Assembly (NCBI GenBank): GCA_005779345.1
Contig: SXJQ01000117.1
Coordinates: forward strand, 1 to 5,570
Reading direction: 5' to 3'
DNA length: 5,570 bases
Source of the DNA: Actinomycetota bacterium
GTDB taxonomy: Bacteria > Actinomycetota > Acidimicrobiia > IMCC26256 > PALSA-610
The notes under the pieces were generated by a model, which was given only the letters and a program-made list of their open reading frames with translations, was not told where the DNA came from and made no database searches. Within the stretch, counting starts at the first letter, position 1. Every line of letters begins with the position of its first letter. Below are positions 1 to 5,570 of this stretch, piece after piece. Made by a program: the position numbers and the translations under genes.

Positions 1-627
1 CGGTGCGGTCGGTGCGGGCGTGGCGGTCGGGACCTCGAGCGACGGGTCGGCGTGGGGGCCATAGGTCGCGACGGTCGTCGTCATCTCGATCGCGGGCCCA
101 GAAGCGGGCGCGCTGACCACGACCGTCGTCGAAGTCGCGAGGGTCGTCGGGGTCGCCCCGGTGGCCGGCGTGCCGGGGAGGGCCGTGGGAGCGGCCGAGG
201 TGGACGTCTGTGCCTGGGGATCGGTCTCGGGGCCGAGCGTGGGCCGGTCGCCCTGTGCCGCGGCCGCGGGCACCATGACGAACGCGGCGCCGACCGCGAG
301 GGCGGCGACGGGCGTGAGGAGCCTGCGGCGCAGCAACTCGCGGTGGACGATCTGGGCCTCGGCCGGCGTACAGCCGAGCAGCGCCTGAATGCGGATCTCG
401 ACATCGTGGCCGTCGGCGCCGATGGCGAGCGCGAGCGCGGCGACATCGTCGGCACGCAGCCCCATCGGCTCGCCGCGTCGTGCGCCGCGCACGGCCCGGA
501 GCACGTTCGAGTACGACTGGAGCAGGTCGCCGTCGTCGGCGTGGCGGCCGGCCATGGTGACCGCCGTACCGTCGACGGCCACGGTCGTCGACCTGCGATC
601 CTGCGGTCGTTCCTCGCGTTCGGTCAT
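1..627 (-). CDS. Unrecognised single-pass membrane protein with Thr/Pro/Ala-rich extracellular linker (partial, C-terminus off window)
   Basis: The frame is open from an ATG at 627-625 to the left edge, giving 209 residues without a stop. The start is supported by a GGAGGG Shine-Dalgarno at 642-637 on the minus strand, 9 nt upstream, and by consistently G/C-ending codons. Residues 1-100 are soluble and predicted helical. They include an arginine-rich helix (42-51), an Ala/Leu helix (57-71) and 'LLGCTPAEAQIVHREL', which has a loose helix-turn-helix look. 'LLRRRLL' at 98-104 precedes a hydrophobic segment at about 105-124, so positive-inside topology puts the N-terminus in the cytoplasm. From about 127 to the edge the chain is a low-complexity linker rich in Thr, Ala and Pro, typical of a wall-spanning stalk. 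The layout (cytoplasmic domain, one TM, outside tail) resembles anti-sigma or sensor proteins, but I recognise no family and assign no function. The esterase stop lies 82 bp upstream on the same strand, so read-through is possible. Confidence 0.72.
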   Translation of the reverse strand, partial: MTEREERPQDRRSTTVAVDGTAVTMAGRHADDGDLLQSYSNVLRAVRGARRGEPMGLRADDVAALALAIGADGHDVEIRIQALLGCTPAEAQIVHRELLRRRLLTPVAALAVGAAFVMVPAAAAQGDRPTLGPETDPQAQTSTSAAPTALPGTPATGATPTTLATSTTVVVSAPASGPAIEMTTTVATYGPHADPSLEVPTATPAPTAP

Positions 628-709
628 GTCGCCCCGCCCTCCGTCACGAACGGTGCATCGGCACGCCGCCGCGGCGCCCTGAGAGGGAGATGCCGAGCGG
701 CTCCGCGGG

Positions 710-2206
710 TCACGACTGTTGGTGCTCCCAGAGCTTGCGCTCGCCGTCCATCGGGTCGTGGAGCAGTTCCCACTCCGTGTCGATCCGCATCGTCGCCCGC
801 CGGTCGCGGTCGTACGCGGGCCAGGTGGGGTTCGTCGGCACGTTCGGGTCGCCGGTCCGCACGAACGCGAGCCACGCCGCGTGCACCCGGTCGGCGAGCG
901 TCTGGCGCTCCGCTCCGGTGCCCGTGAACACCTCGACGCCGGCCTGATGCAGGTTGTCGAACACGAACGGGATCTCGACCGCGTGGGTCGAGCGCAGGAC
1001 GCCACCGAAGACCGGGGTCGGCCAGGTGAACAGGTACATCCACGCCGGGCCGTGCGCGAGGTGCTCTTCGACGAGTCGGATCGCGGGGATGCGGAACACG
1101 GCGTCGGAGGTCATCGCGACCCAGAGGTCTTGCGCCGAGGCGTCGGGTCGACCGTCGCGGTAGGTCGCGAGCAGCGTCGCGCCGTCGAGGCTCGGGTCCC
1201 ACTCCTGGATCCGCGTGACGATGTCGGCGTCGGCGAGCGTGGCGAGCGCGGGATCCATGAGCGAGAACAGCGTCATCTCGTCGAGGTTCGTCCCCGCGAG
1301 CACACGGACGCCGGCGGTCGACCCGTTGGTGATCGCATCGAGCGGCGGTTCGGGGAGCACGACGCCGTCGTGCGTCGGCGCCCACGGCAGGCGTGCGTTC
1401 GTGACCTCGCCGCCGAGCACGGTCCCTGCCTCGTTGATCGCCTCGGCCGAGACCGCGAGCAGCGCTTCGGTGTCGCCTGGCTCGACGCCGAGGCGCTCGA
1501 GCACTTGCCGCGCGAGGCCCGTCGCGTAGTCGAGCGGTCGGCCCCACGACGCGGCACCGCTCTGGAGGATCGCCTGTTGGAACAGGCCGCGTGCCGCGGG
1601 CGTGCCGAGCAACGTGCCGACGCTGCCGGCTCCGGCCGACTCGCCGAAGATCGTCACGCGGTCGGGGTCGCCGCCGAAGCCCGCGATCGAGTCACGCACC
1701 CACTGCAGCGCCGCGACCTGGTCGAGGATGCCGAGGTTCGCGCTCGCCTCGAAACCGTCGAAGAGTTCGCCGAGCGCGAGGAACCCGAACGGTCCGAGGC
1801 GGTAGTTGATCGTGACGACCACGACATCGCCGTGCTCCGCGAGGCGCGTGCCGTCGTACCACGGCGTGCGACCCGACCCGAACATGAACGCGCCACCGTG
1901 GATCCAGACCATCACCGGACGAGCGCCGTCGAGGCCCGGAGTCCACACGTTGAGCGTGAGGCAGTCCTCGCTCATGGGCGGCGCCTCGCCGCCCATGAGC
2001 TGTTCGAGCATCATCTGACCCTGCTCGCCCACCGAGCCGAACTCGAGCGCGGGACGCACCTCGGACCATGGCGTCTCGGGCGTCGGTGGTTGCCAGCGGA
2101 GCGAACCGACGGGGGGAGCGGCGAACGGGATGCCTCGGAACACCGAGATGCCGTCGGCGGACTCGCCCTCGACCCGGCCGCTGCGCGTGGTTGCGATCGT
2201 TCCCAA
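710..2206 (-). CDS. Type-B carboxylesterase (COesterase, alpha/beta hydrolase)
   Basis: This is a serine hydrolase of the carboxylesterase/lipase type-B family (PnbA-like), cleaving carboxylic esters by an acyl-enzyme mechanism. In the 498-residue form, the N-terminal 'FRGIPFAAPPVG' and 'EDCLTLNVWTP' (family signature) are at about 23-34 and 80-90. The oxyanion-hole motif HGGAF starts at His103. The nucleophile elbow GESAGA carries Ser190, the acid is Glu310 in 'GTNLDE', and the catalytic histidine is His408 in 'THAVEIPFVF'. The triad is complete and the length is normal. There is no signal peptide and only one cysteine (Cys82), so a cytosolic enzyme without the disulfides of secreted relatives is inferred. 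I chose TTG at 2206 because GGAGG (2216-2212) sits 5 nt upstream; a TTG at 2218 would add four residues but has no ribosome site. The natural substrate cannot be told from sequence. It is divergent from the glucosaminidase gene and upstream of the membrane-protein gene. Confidence 0.95.
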   Translation of the reverse strand: MGTIATTRSGRVEGESADGISVFRGIPFAAPPVGSLRWQPPTPETPWSEVRPALEFGSVGEQGQMMLEQLMGGEAPPMSEDCLTLNVWTPGLDGARPVMVWIHGGAFMFGSGRTPWYDGTRLAEHGDVVVVTINYRLGPFGFLALGELFDGFEASANLGILDQVAALQWVRDSIAGFGGDPDRVTIFGESAGAGSVGTLLGTPAARGLFQQAILQSGAASWGRPLDYATGLARQVLERLGVEPGDTEALLAVSAEAINEAGTVLGGEVTNARLPWAPTHDGVVLPEPPLDAITNGSTAGVRVLAGTNLDEMTLFSLMDPALATLADADIVTRIQEWDPSLDGATLLATYRDGRPDASAQDLWVAMTSDAVFRIPAIRLVEEHLAHGPAWMYLFTWPTPVFGGVLRSTHAVEIPFVFDNLHQAGVEVFTGTGAERQTLADRVHAAWLAFVRTGDPNVPTNPTWPAYDRDRRATMRIDTEWELLHDPMDGERKLWEHQQS

Positions 2207-2366
2207 CAGGACCTCCAAGGCGCGAGAAGAACCCGGTCATGCTAGGTCGGTGGGGTCACGCGTGTCCTGCCGGTGGACTCGGCGCGGACGCCCCGCGGGT
2301 CGTCGGAGTACCGTGCGGATCGCGCACGACGTTCGACTCGTTCAACTCCAGCCCCTGTCGGTGCCG
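2207..2366. other. Divergent intergenic region between esterase and glucosaminidase genes
   Basis: About 160 bp separate two divergent start codons, so the promoters of both genes should lie here. Open frames that cross it on the plus strand have no supporting start signal and are read as shadows. Besides the weak minus-strand promoter (2239-2268), there is a TACCGT hexamer at 2309-2314 on the plus strand that could act as a -10 box, with a leader of roughly 45 nt. I see no riboswitch, terminator or clear operator. Confidence 0.5.
2239..2268 (-). promoter_or_regulatory. Possible promoter for the esterase gene
   Basis: On the minus strand, AGGACA (2268-2263, 4 of 6 matches to TTGACA) is followed after 18 bp by TAGCAT (2244-2239, fits TAnnnT). 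Transcription would start near 2232, leaving a leader of about 26 nt that contains the GGAGG ribosome site. This is a pattern match only; such matches occur by chance. Confidence 0.25.
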
Positions 2367-3941
2367 ATGAACCGCATTGTGACAGTCCTCTCGAAACGTC
2401 GGTTCGCGGCCGGTTGTGTCGTCGTCGCGGCAGGCGCGCTCGGATTCGGGGCCCTGGCCGGCGCGTCGGGTGCTCGCTCGATGGGACGGTCCTACCCGTC
2501 GGTCGGTCTCGAACCGCTCCCGCCGGCCGACCCCGCGACGGTCCCCGGCTCTGGCCACGATCCGGTGTCGCTGCTCGGTCCCTCGCGGCTCACGGCCGCC
2601 CAGATGGCGGAGTCGGTGGCGCAGCGGAACGAAACGAACCTCACGGTGTCGATCGAAGACCTCGCGCAGATCTACGTGGAGGAGGCCGCCGCGTACGGCG
2701 TCCGCGCCGACCTCGCGTGGGCGCAGTCGATCGTCGAGACCGGCTGGTTCCGGTTCCCGACCGGCGGCCTCGTGCGCGACTCCGACAACAACTTCGCCGG
2801 CATGGGTGCCTGCGACTCCTGCGCCGACGGCAACCGTTATGCCGACGCACGTACGGGGGTGCGCGCCCAGATGGCCGCGCTGCGCGGCTACGCCGACCCG
2901 GTCGAGGTCGCCGACGCGATCCATCGGCCACCGGCGTCGTATCGCGGTTCCGCGCCGACGTGGCGCGAGATGGGACACGGACACTGGGCGACGTCGACCC
3001 GCTACACCGAGACGATCCTGTCGGTCTACGACCGACTGCTCACCGACCACGGGCTCACGCTCGACTCCGACCCACCCGTGCTCGTCTTACACGCCGGCGA
3101 GCCCGCCGTGCCGGCGCGACCCGGTGACGGCCTCTACCTGGCCGGCATCGACGGGCAGGTCTACGACGTCGGCGATGCGCGTTTCTGGGGCTCGGCCGCG
3201 CGGCGCGAATTGCGCAGCGCCGCGGTGAGCGTCGTGCCGACCCCGACGGTCGACGGCTACTGGCTCGTCACCGCGGGCGGTGGCGTGCTCGGCTTCGGCG
3301 ACGCCACGGTCGACGGCGACGCGGTCGGTCGGTTCGCGGCGCGCGTCGCTGCCGTCGTGCCGACTCCGACGGGGACCGGGTACTGGATCGTGAGTCGTGC
3401 CGGTGAGGTGCTGTGGTTCGGCGATGCGGCGGCGGTGAGCCCGGCTCCGGGCTCGATCGCTCCGGAGACGACGATCGTCGGGCTCGCGCCGACCGCTACC
3501 GGGCTCGGTTACTGGCTCGCCGATTCGGCCGGCGTCGTGTACCCGGTCGGCGACGCCACCGACTTCGGCGGGATGATTCGCACCTCGATCCTCGATCCGA
3601 TCGTTGCCATCGCGGCGACGCCCTCGGGCGACGGGTATTGGCTGCTCACCGCCGCCGGTCGCGTGCATGCGTTCGGCGCCGCGGGAGCCTTCGGCGGGCT
3701 GGTCGACGAGTTCGACGCACAGCTCGCTGCCGCCGACTTCGAGTCGATCGAGGACCTGCGCGCCGAGGCGCGGCGGCGTGCGGCGCAACATCCTGCGGTC
3801 GCCATCGCCTCGACCCCGACCGGTGCGGGCTACTGGATCGTGACCGGCGACGGCTGGGTCGTCGGGCGGGGCGACGGTGCCGACTTCGGCGATGCGACGC
3901 CCGAGGGCGAGGCGGTCGTCGCCGCGAACGCGCGCCGCTGA
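2367..3941 (+). CDS. Secreted GH73-type glucosaminidase with C-terminal six-repeat propeller-like domain
   Basis: This 524-residue protein is a probable exported peptidoglycan hydrolase (endo-beta-N-acetylglucosaminidase, GH73/Glucosaminidase family). Residues 1-36 form a signal peptide: charged 'KRR' at 10-12, a hydrophobic core, and likely cleavage after 'ASGA'. A disordered linker follows. The enzyme domain spans about 75-230, with the putative catalytic Glu124 in 'SIVETGWF', then 'DNNFAGMGACDSC' (Cys149 and Cys152 may pair) and a C-terminal 'YRGSAPTWREMG...W' stretch. From 253 to the end are six repeats of about 42 residues with the pattern GYW(L/I)V-x3-G-x-V-x3-GDA, centred at residues 256, 298, 339, 382, 424 and 489. 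I chose ATG 2367 because the signal peptide begins there. No Shine-Dalgarno is evident, and a GTG at 2313 with GGAG 4 nt upstream is the alternative (18 extra residues). The likely role is cell-wall remodelling; wall binding by the repeats is inferred. Confidence 0.88.
   Translation: MNRIVTVLSKRRFAAGCVVVAAGALGFGALAGASGARSMGRSYPSVGLEPLPPADPATVPGSGHDPVSLLGPSRLTAAQMAESVAQRNETNLTVSIEDLAQIYVEEAAAYGVRADLAWAQSIVETGWFRFPTGGLVRDSDNNFAGMGACDSCADGNRYADARTGVRAQMAALRGYADPVEVADAIHRPPASYRGSAPTWREMGHGHWATSTRYTETILSVYDRLLTDHGLTLDSDPPVLVLHAGEPAVPARPGDGLYLAGIDGQVYDVGDARFWGSAARRELRSAAVSVVPTPTVDGYWLVTAGGGVLGFGDATVDGDAVGRFAARVAAVVPTPTGTGYWIVSRAGEVLWFGDAAAVSPAPGSIAPETTIVGLAPTATGLGYWLADSAGVVYPVGDATDFGGMIRTSILDPIVAIAATPSGDGYWLLTAAGRVHAFGAAGAFGGLVDEFDAQLAAADFESIEDLRAEARRRAAQHPAVAIASTPTGAGYWIVTGDGWVVGRGDGADFGDATPEGEAVVAANARR
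3123..3938 (+). repeat. Six diverged ~42-residue GYWLV/FGDA protein repeats
   Basis: These lie within the glucosaminidase gene. Each unit runs: GYW(L/I)V, a G-rich turn, V-x3-GDA, a variable segment, then a beta strand ending (P/A)TPTG. The first copy is degenerate ('GLYLAG'). The fifth carries an extra ~23 residues ('FESIEDLRAEARRRAA'), predicted helical. The last stops before the closing TPTG strand. DNA copies are clearly diverged, so this is an old protein-level repeat rather than a recent duplication. A six-bladed beta-propeller is the natural reading but is inferred. Confidence 0.8.
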
Positions 3942-3962
3942 GCCGCTGGGCCTCGTTCGGGT

Positions 3963-4796
3963 CTAGATGCGGTCCCAGACGATCGGGGACGCCGCGCTCG
4001 TCGCGTCGAGGAGCCCCACCGGACTGCGCTTGTCGATGTGGCCGACGAGGCCGTTGTAGATCGAGTAGCCGACGAGTTCGCGCAGCCGCGGCGAGAAGCC
4101 CGCGGCGACGTCGCGCGGGATCCCGAGCTGTTGGTTCTCCTGTTGACGCACCCAGCCCGCGCAGTAGTTCATCGCGATGCCGACGCGACGTCGGTCGGTG
4201 GTGTTCGCGCCGCCGCCGTGCCACAGCGAACCGTTCCACACGAGGACCGAGCCCTTCGGCATCTCCGCGGGGATCGAGTCGTAGTGGCGGCCGTACTCGG
4301 GATGATCGGCCGCGAGGTGGGTCCCCGGGATCACTCGGGTCGCCCCGTTCGCGGCGGTGAAGTCGGTGAGCGCCCACATCGTGTTGCACACGATCGGGAC
4401 GTGGGGCTTGGGGAGCGGGAGGAGTTGGTCGTCGGCGTGGATGGGTTGGGCCGTCTCGCCCGGGAGGATCGCGATCGACGACAGGCTCGACACGAGACAG
4501 CCGCGGTCGAGCACGCCCTCCACGACCGGTAACACGCGCGGGTGCACGGGGATCTGTTCGTAGCGCGGTCCGTGCACGAGGAGGTTGTAGATCCGCAGCG
4601 TGTGGTGGCCTTCGAAGCTGTTGGGCGCGGGGTGGATGTCGAGCTCGGATTCGAGACGCACCAGGTCGTCGTGGAGATCGTCGGCGAGATCGGGAGCGAG
4701 CACACCTTCGAGCATCGTGAAGCCGCGCTCGGCGATCTCGGCGAGATGCGACGCGACGGCGGTCTGAGCGTCGCGGGTGTCCGGTTCGGAAGACAT
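3963..4796 (-). CDS. Phytanoyl-CoA dioxygenase (PhyH) family Fe(II)/2-oxoglutarate oxygenase
   Basis: This 277-residue protein belongs to the PhyH family of non-haem iron, 2-oxoglutarate-dependent oxygenases, which mostly hydroxylate small molecules or CoA esters. The iron-binding facial triad is visible: His120 and Asp122 in 'QPIHADD' and the distal His193 in 'GSLWHGGG'. Arg204 in 'DRRRVGIAMNY' is the likely 2-oxoglutarate carboxylate anchor. The family hallmark 'WALTDFTAANGATRVIPGTHL' is at 141-161. It is cytoplasmic, with no signal or TM segment, and the length is typical. The substrate is unknown. Start choice is open. ATG 4796 fits family N-termini and could be leaderless. A GTG at 4805 adds three residues and has AGGA (4817-4814) 8 nt upstream. 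An ATG at 4838 would overlap the divergent gene and is unlikely. The gene converges on the glucosaminidase, with 21 bp between stops, and diverges from the CA-like gene. Confidence 0.93.
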   Translation of the reverse strand: MSSEPDTRDAQTAVASHLAEIAERGFTMLEGVLAPDLADDLHDDLVRLESELDIHPAPNSFEGHHTLRIYNLLVHGPRYEQIPVHPRVLPVVEGVLDRGCLVSSLSSIAILPGETAQPIHADDQLLPLPKPHVPIVCNTMWALTDFTAANGATRVIPGTHLAADHPEYGRHYDSIPAEMPKGSVLVWNGSLWHGGGANTTDRRRVGIAMNYCAGWVRQQENQQLGIPRDVAAGFSPRLRELVGYSIYNGLVGHIDKRSPVGLLDATSAASPIVWDRI

Positions 4797-4803
4797 GCAC
4801 CGC

Positions 4804-4813
4804 ACGGTACCGT
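4804..4813. promoter_or_regulatory. 10-bp palindrome; possible symmetric bidirectional -10 region or operator
   Basis: ACGGTACCGT is a perfect palindrome centred in the 26 bp between the two divergent start codons (4796 minus, 4823 plus). Each strand reads TACCGT (TAnnnT, -10-like), the two hexamers overlapping by 2 bp. On the minus strand exactly 7 nt separate TACCGT from the ATG, and on the plus strand 9 nt, distances close to those of leaderless actinobacterial transcripts. The -35 regions are poor (about 3 of 6 matches). It may instead be a regulator's operator or chance. Confidence 0.4.
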
Positions 4814-4822
4814 TCCTGAACC

Positions 4823-5341
4823 ATGGCGATCTATGCACTCGGCGACCGTGTGCCCGAAATCCACCCCGACGCCTTCGTGCATCCCGACGCCACGGTCATC
4901 GGCCGCGTCTCGATCGGCGCGGGTGCGTCGATCTGGCCGCACGCGGTGCTGCGCGGCGATGGCGCAGGCATCGTCGTGGGCGCGCGCTCGTCCATCCAAG
5001 ACGGGGCGGTGATCCACTGCACGCGTGACCGCGCGACCGTCGTCGGCGACGACTGCGTCGTCGGGCACCTCGCCCACCTGGAGGCCTGCACGATCGAGTC
5101 GGGGTCGCTCGTGGGGACGGGCTCGATCGTGTTGCACCGGTCGGTGGTGCGCTCCGGTGCACTCGTGGGTGCGGGCGCGGTCGTGCCCAACGACATGGAG
5201 GTGCCGAGCGGAGCGATGGCACTCGGTGTCCCCGCCAAGCTCCGCGCGGACACGGTCAGCGCCGCCGACATCATCGAGCAGGCGGCCGGCTACGTGGTCA
5301 ACACCGAGCATCACCGCGCCAACACCCGCCGCCTCGACTGA
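4823..5341 (+). CDS. Gamma-carbonic-anhydrase-like hexapeptide-repeat (left-handed beta-helix) protein
   Basis: This 172-residue protein has the gamma-CA/YrdA/CaiE-type fold. Hexapeptide turns ([LIV]-G-x4) run from about residue 12 to 137, for example 'ATVIGRVSIGAGASIW' and 'GALVGAGAVV'. A C-terminal helix then packs on the helix (about 146-160), giving the expected trimer. Family positions kept are Arg44 and Asp46 ('LRGD'), Gln59 and Asp60 ('IQDG') and the metal ligands His65 ('VIH') and His82 ('GH'). The third ligand, normally the His of 'HGC', is Glu87 here ('GHLAHLEAC'), with an extra His at 85. The long acidic loop of archaeal Cam is absent. Carbonic anhydrase activity is therefore uncertain; a different metal site or a non-enzymatic or acyl-CoA-related role is possible. 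ATG 4823 starts right at the conserved N-terminus; there is no Shine-Dalgarno, so leaderless translation is plausible. It is divergent from the PhyH gene. Confidence 0.88.
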   Translation: MAIYALGDRVPEIHPDAFVHPDATVIGRVSIGAGASIWPHAVLRGDGAGIVVGARSSIQDGAVIHCTRDRATVVGDDCVVGHLAHLEACTIESGSLVGTGSIVLHRSVVRSGALVGAGAVVPNDMEVPSGAMALGVPAKLRADTVSAADIIEQAAGYVVNTEHHRANTRRLD

Positions 5342-5361
5342 ACCCCGCCGTCGCGCCACCC

Positions 5362-5409
5362 GAACCTTGAGTGGAAACCCCGAATATTCGGGTCGTCCAC
5401 TCAACGTTC
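5362..5409. terminator. Long nested inverted repeat in a convergent gap; possible bidirectional terminator
   Basis: The outer arms 5362-5375 and 5396-5409 pair at 13 of 14 positions (a single C-C mismatch; core TTGAGTGG/CCACTCAA). A 3x3 internal loop follows, then the perfect 14-bp palindrome CCCGAATATTCGGG at 5379-5392. It sits 20 bp after the CA-like stop and 22 bp before the stop of the opposing gene, where a bidirectional terminator belongs. There is no T-tract on either side, so classical Rho-independent termination is doubtful. A dispersed repeat or protein-binding site is the alternative. Confidence 0.5.
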
Positions 5410-5431
5410 CCGGCGGCGGGCGGCGGGCCGG

Positions 5432-5570
5432 TCAGAGGTTGGCGCCGACGATGCGGCCGATGACGAACGTCGCGGCCATCGCCGCGGAACTCCACGTGAC
5501 CACCCGCGCCGCCGCCCGCGCCGCGGGCGCGCCCCCGGCGCGAGCGCCGACCGCGCCGAGCGCGATGAGC
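5432..5570 (-). CDS. Probable VIT1/CCC1 family transporter, C-terminal end (partial)
   Basis: On the minus strand an open frame enters from the right edge and ends at TGA 5434-5432, giving about 46 residues. The chain has a hydrophobic Ala/Gly-rich segment ('LIALGAVGARAGGA'), an Arg-containing stretch ('ARAAARVV'), then a final hydrophobic helix ('WSSAAMAATFVIGRIVGANL') ending the protein. That order, with 'GA..GG' followed by 'R' and a last helix containing 'A.A...GR..G', is how VIT1/CCC1 (vacuolar iron/manganese transporter-type) bacterial members end. The family transports Fe(II)/Mn(II) across membranes. Only the last one to two transmembrane segments are visible and no metal-binding residues lie in this part, so the call rests on resemblance of a short tail. 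Another small integral membrane protein is possible. It converges on the CA-like gene, with the hairpin between them. Confidence 0.55.
   Translation of the reverse strand, partial: LIALGAVGARAGGAPAARAAARVVTWSSAAMAATFVIGRIVGANL

Noticed and set aside
628..709. GC-rich self-complementary patch (around 670-680) between esterase stop and the next gene as a terminator
   Set aside because: The symmetry is short, GC-only and without a T-tract. It is expected by chance here and does not separate the two minus-strand genes.
719..2245. 508-residue open frame on the plus strand covering the whole esterase gene
   Set aside because: It is the antisense shadow of a gene with a complete catalytic triad. 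The product is Arg/Glu/His-rich with no domain, as expected from GC-rich antisense frames.
2130..2366. N-terminal extension of the glucosaminidase frame back to 2130
   Set aside because: It would overlap the 5' end of the divergent esterase and place a basic, non-conserved stretch before a well-formed signal peptide that begins at 2367.
2406..2417. Lipobox-like 'AAGC' at residues 14-17 of the glucosaminidase
   Set aside because: The cysteine precedes the hydrophobic core instead of following it, so lipoprotein processing there is not plausible. A standard signal peptide with cleavage near residue 36 fits better.
3942..3962. Terminator between the convergent glucosaminidase and PhyH genes
   Set aside because: Only 21 bp lie between the stops. 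I find no convincing stem-loop or T-tract.
4331..5404. 357-residue minus-strand frame across the CA-like gene and part of PhyH
   Set aside because: It is a low-complexity shadow frame in conflict with two well-supported genes.

Overview
This is a 5.57 kb, very GC-rich window (strong G/C preference at third codon positions) from what looks like an actinobacterium. An Acidimicrobiia-type organism (Ilumatobacter-like) is my best guess. The guess rests on the 'GYW(L/I)V...FGDA' repeats and the 'NNFAGMGACDSC' signature in the secreted glucosaminidase; I cannot confirm it without a search. I see no phage, IS, CRISPR, tRNA, rRNA or riboswitch. Codon use is uniform, so this reads as ordinary chromosome.

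Layout. (1) 1-627, minus: the N-terminal 209 residues of an unrecognised membrane-anchored protein that runs off the left edge. (2) 710-2206, minus: a complete type-B carboxylesterase, upstream of and possibly co-transcribed with (1). (3) 2207-2366: a divergent intergenic region. (4) 2367-3941, plus: a secreted GH73-type glucosaminidase fused to six propeller-like repeats. (5) 3963-4796, minus: a phytanoyl-CoA dioxygenase (PhyH) family Fe(II)/2-oxoglutarate enzyme, convergent with (4) with only 21 bp between the stops. (6) 4823-5341, plus: a gamma-carbonic-anhydrase-like left-handed beta-helix protein, divergent from (5). (7) 5432-5570, minus: the C-terminal end of a probable VIT1/CCC1 family metal transporter running off the right edge. 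A long imperfect hairpin lies in the convergent gap between (6) and (7).

The genes do not form an obvious pathway. They are mostly single units in alternating orientation: a cell-wall hydrolase, a hydrolase of unknown ester substrate, an oxygenase of unknown substrate, a CA-like protein and a transporter. The most notable points are the His-to-Glu change at the usual third metal-ligand position of the CA-like protein, the repeat architecture of the wall enzyme, and a 10-bp palindrome in the middle of the 26 bp separating the PhyH and CA-like start codons, which could be a symmetric bidirectional promoter. The nested palindrome after the CA-like gene is also of note. None of these establishes a new system; they are leads.
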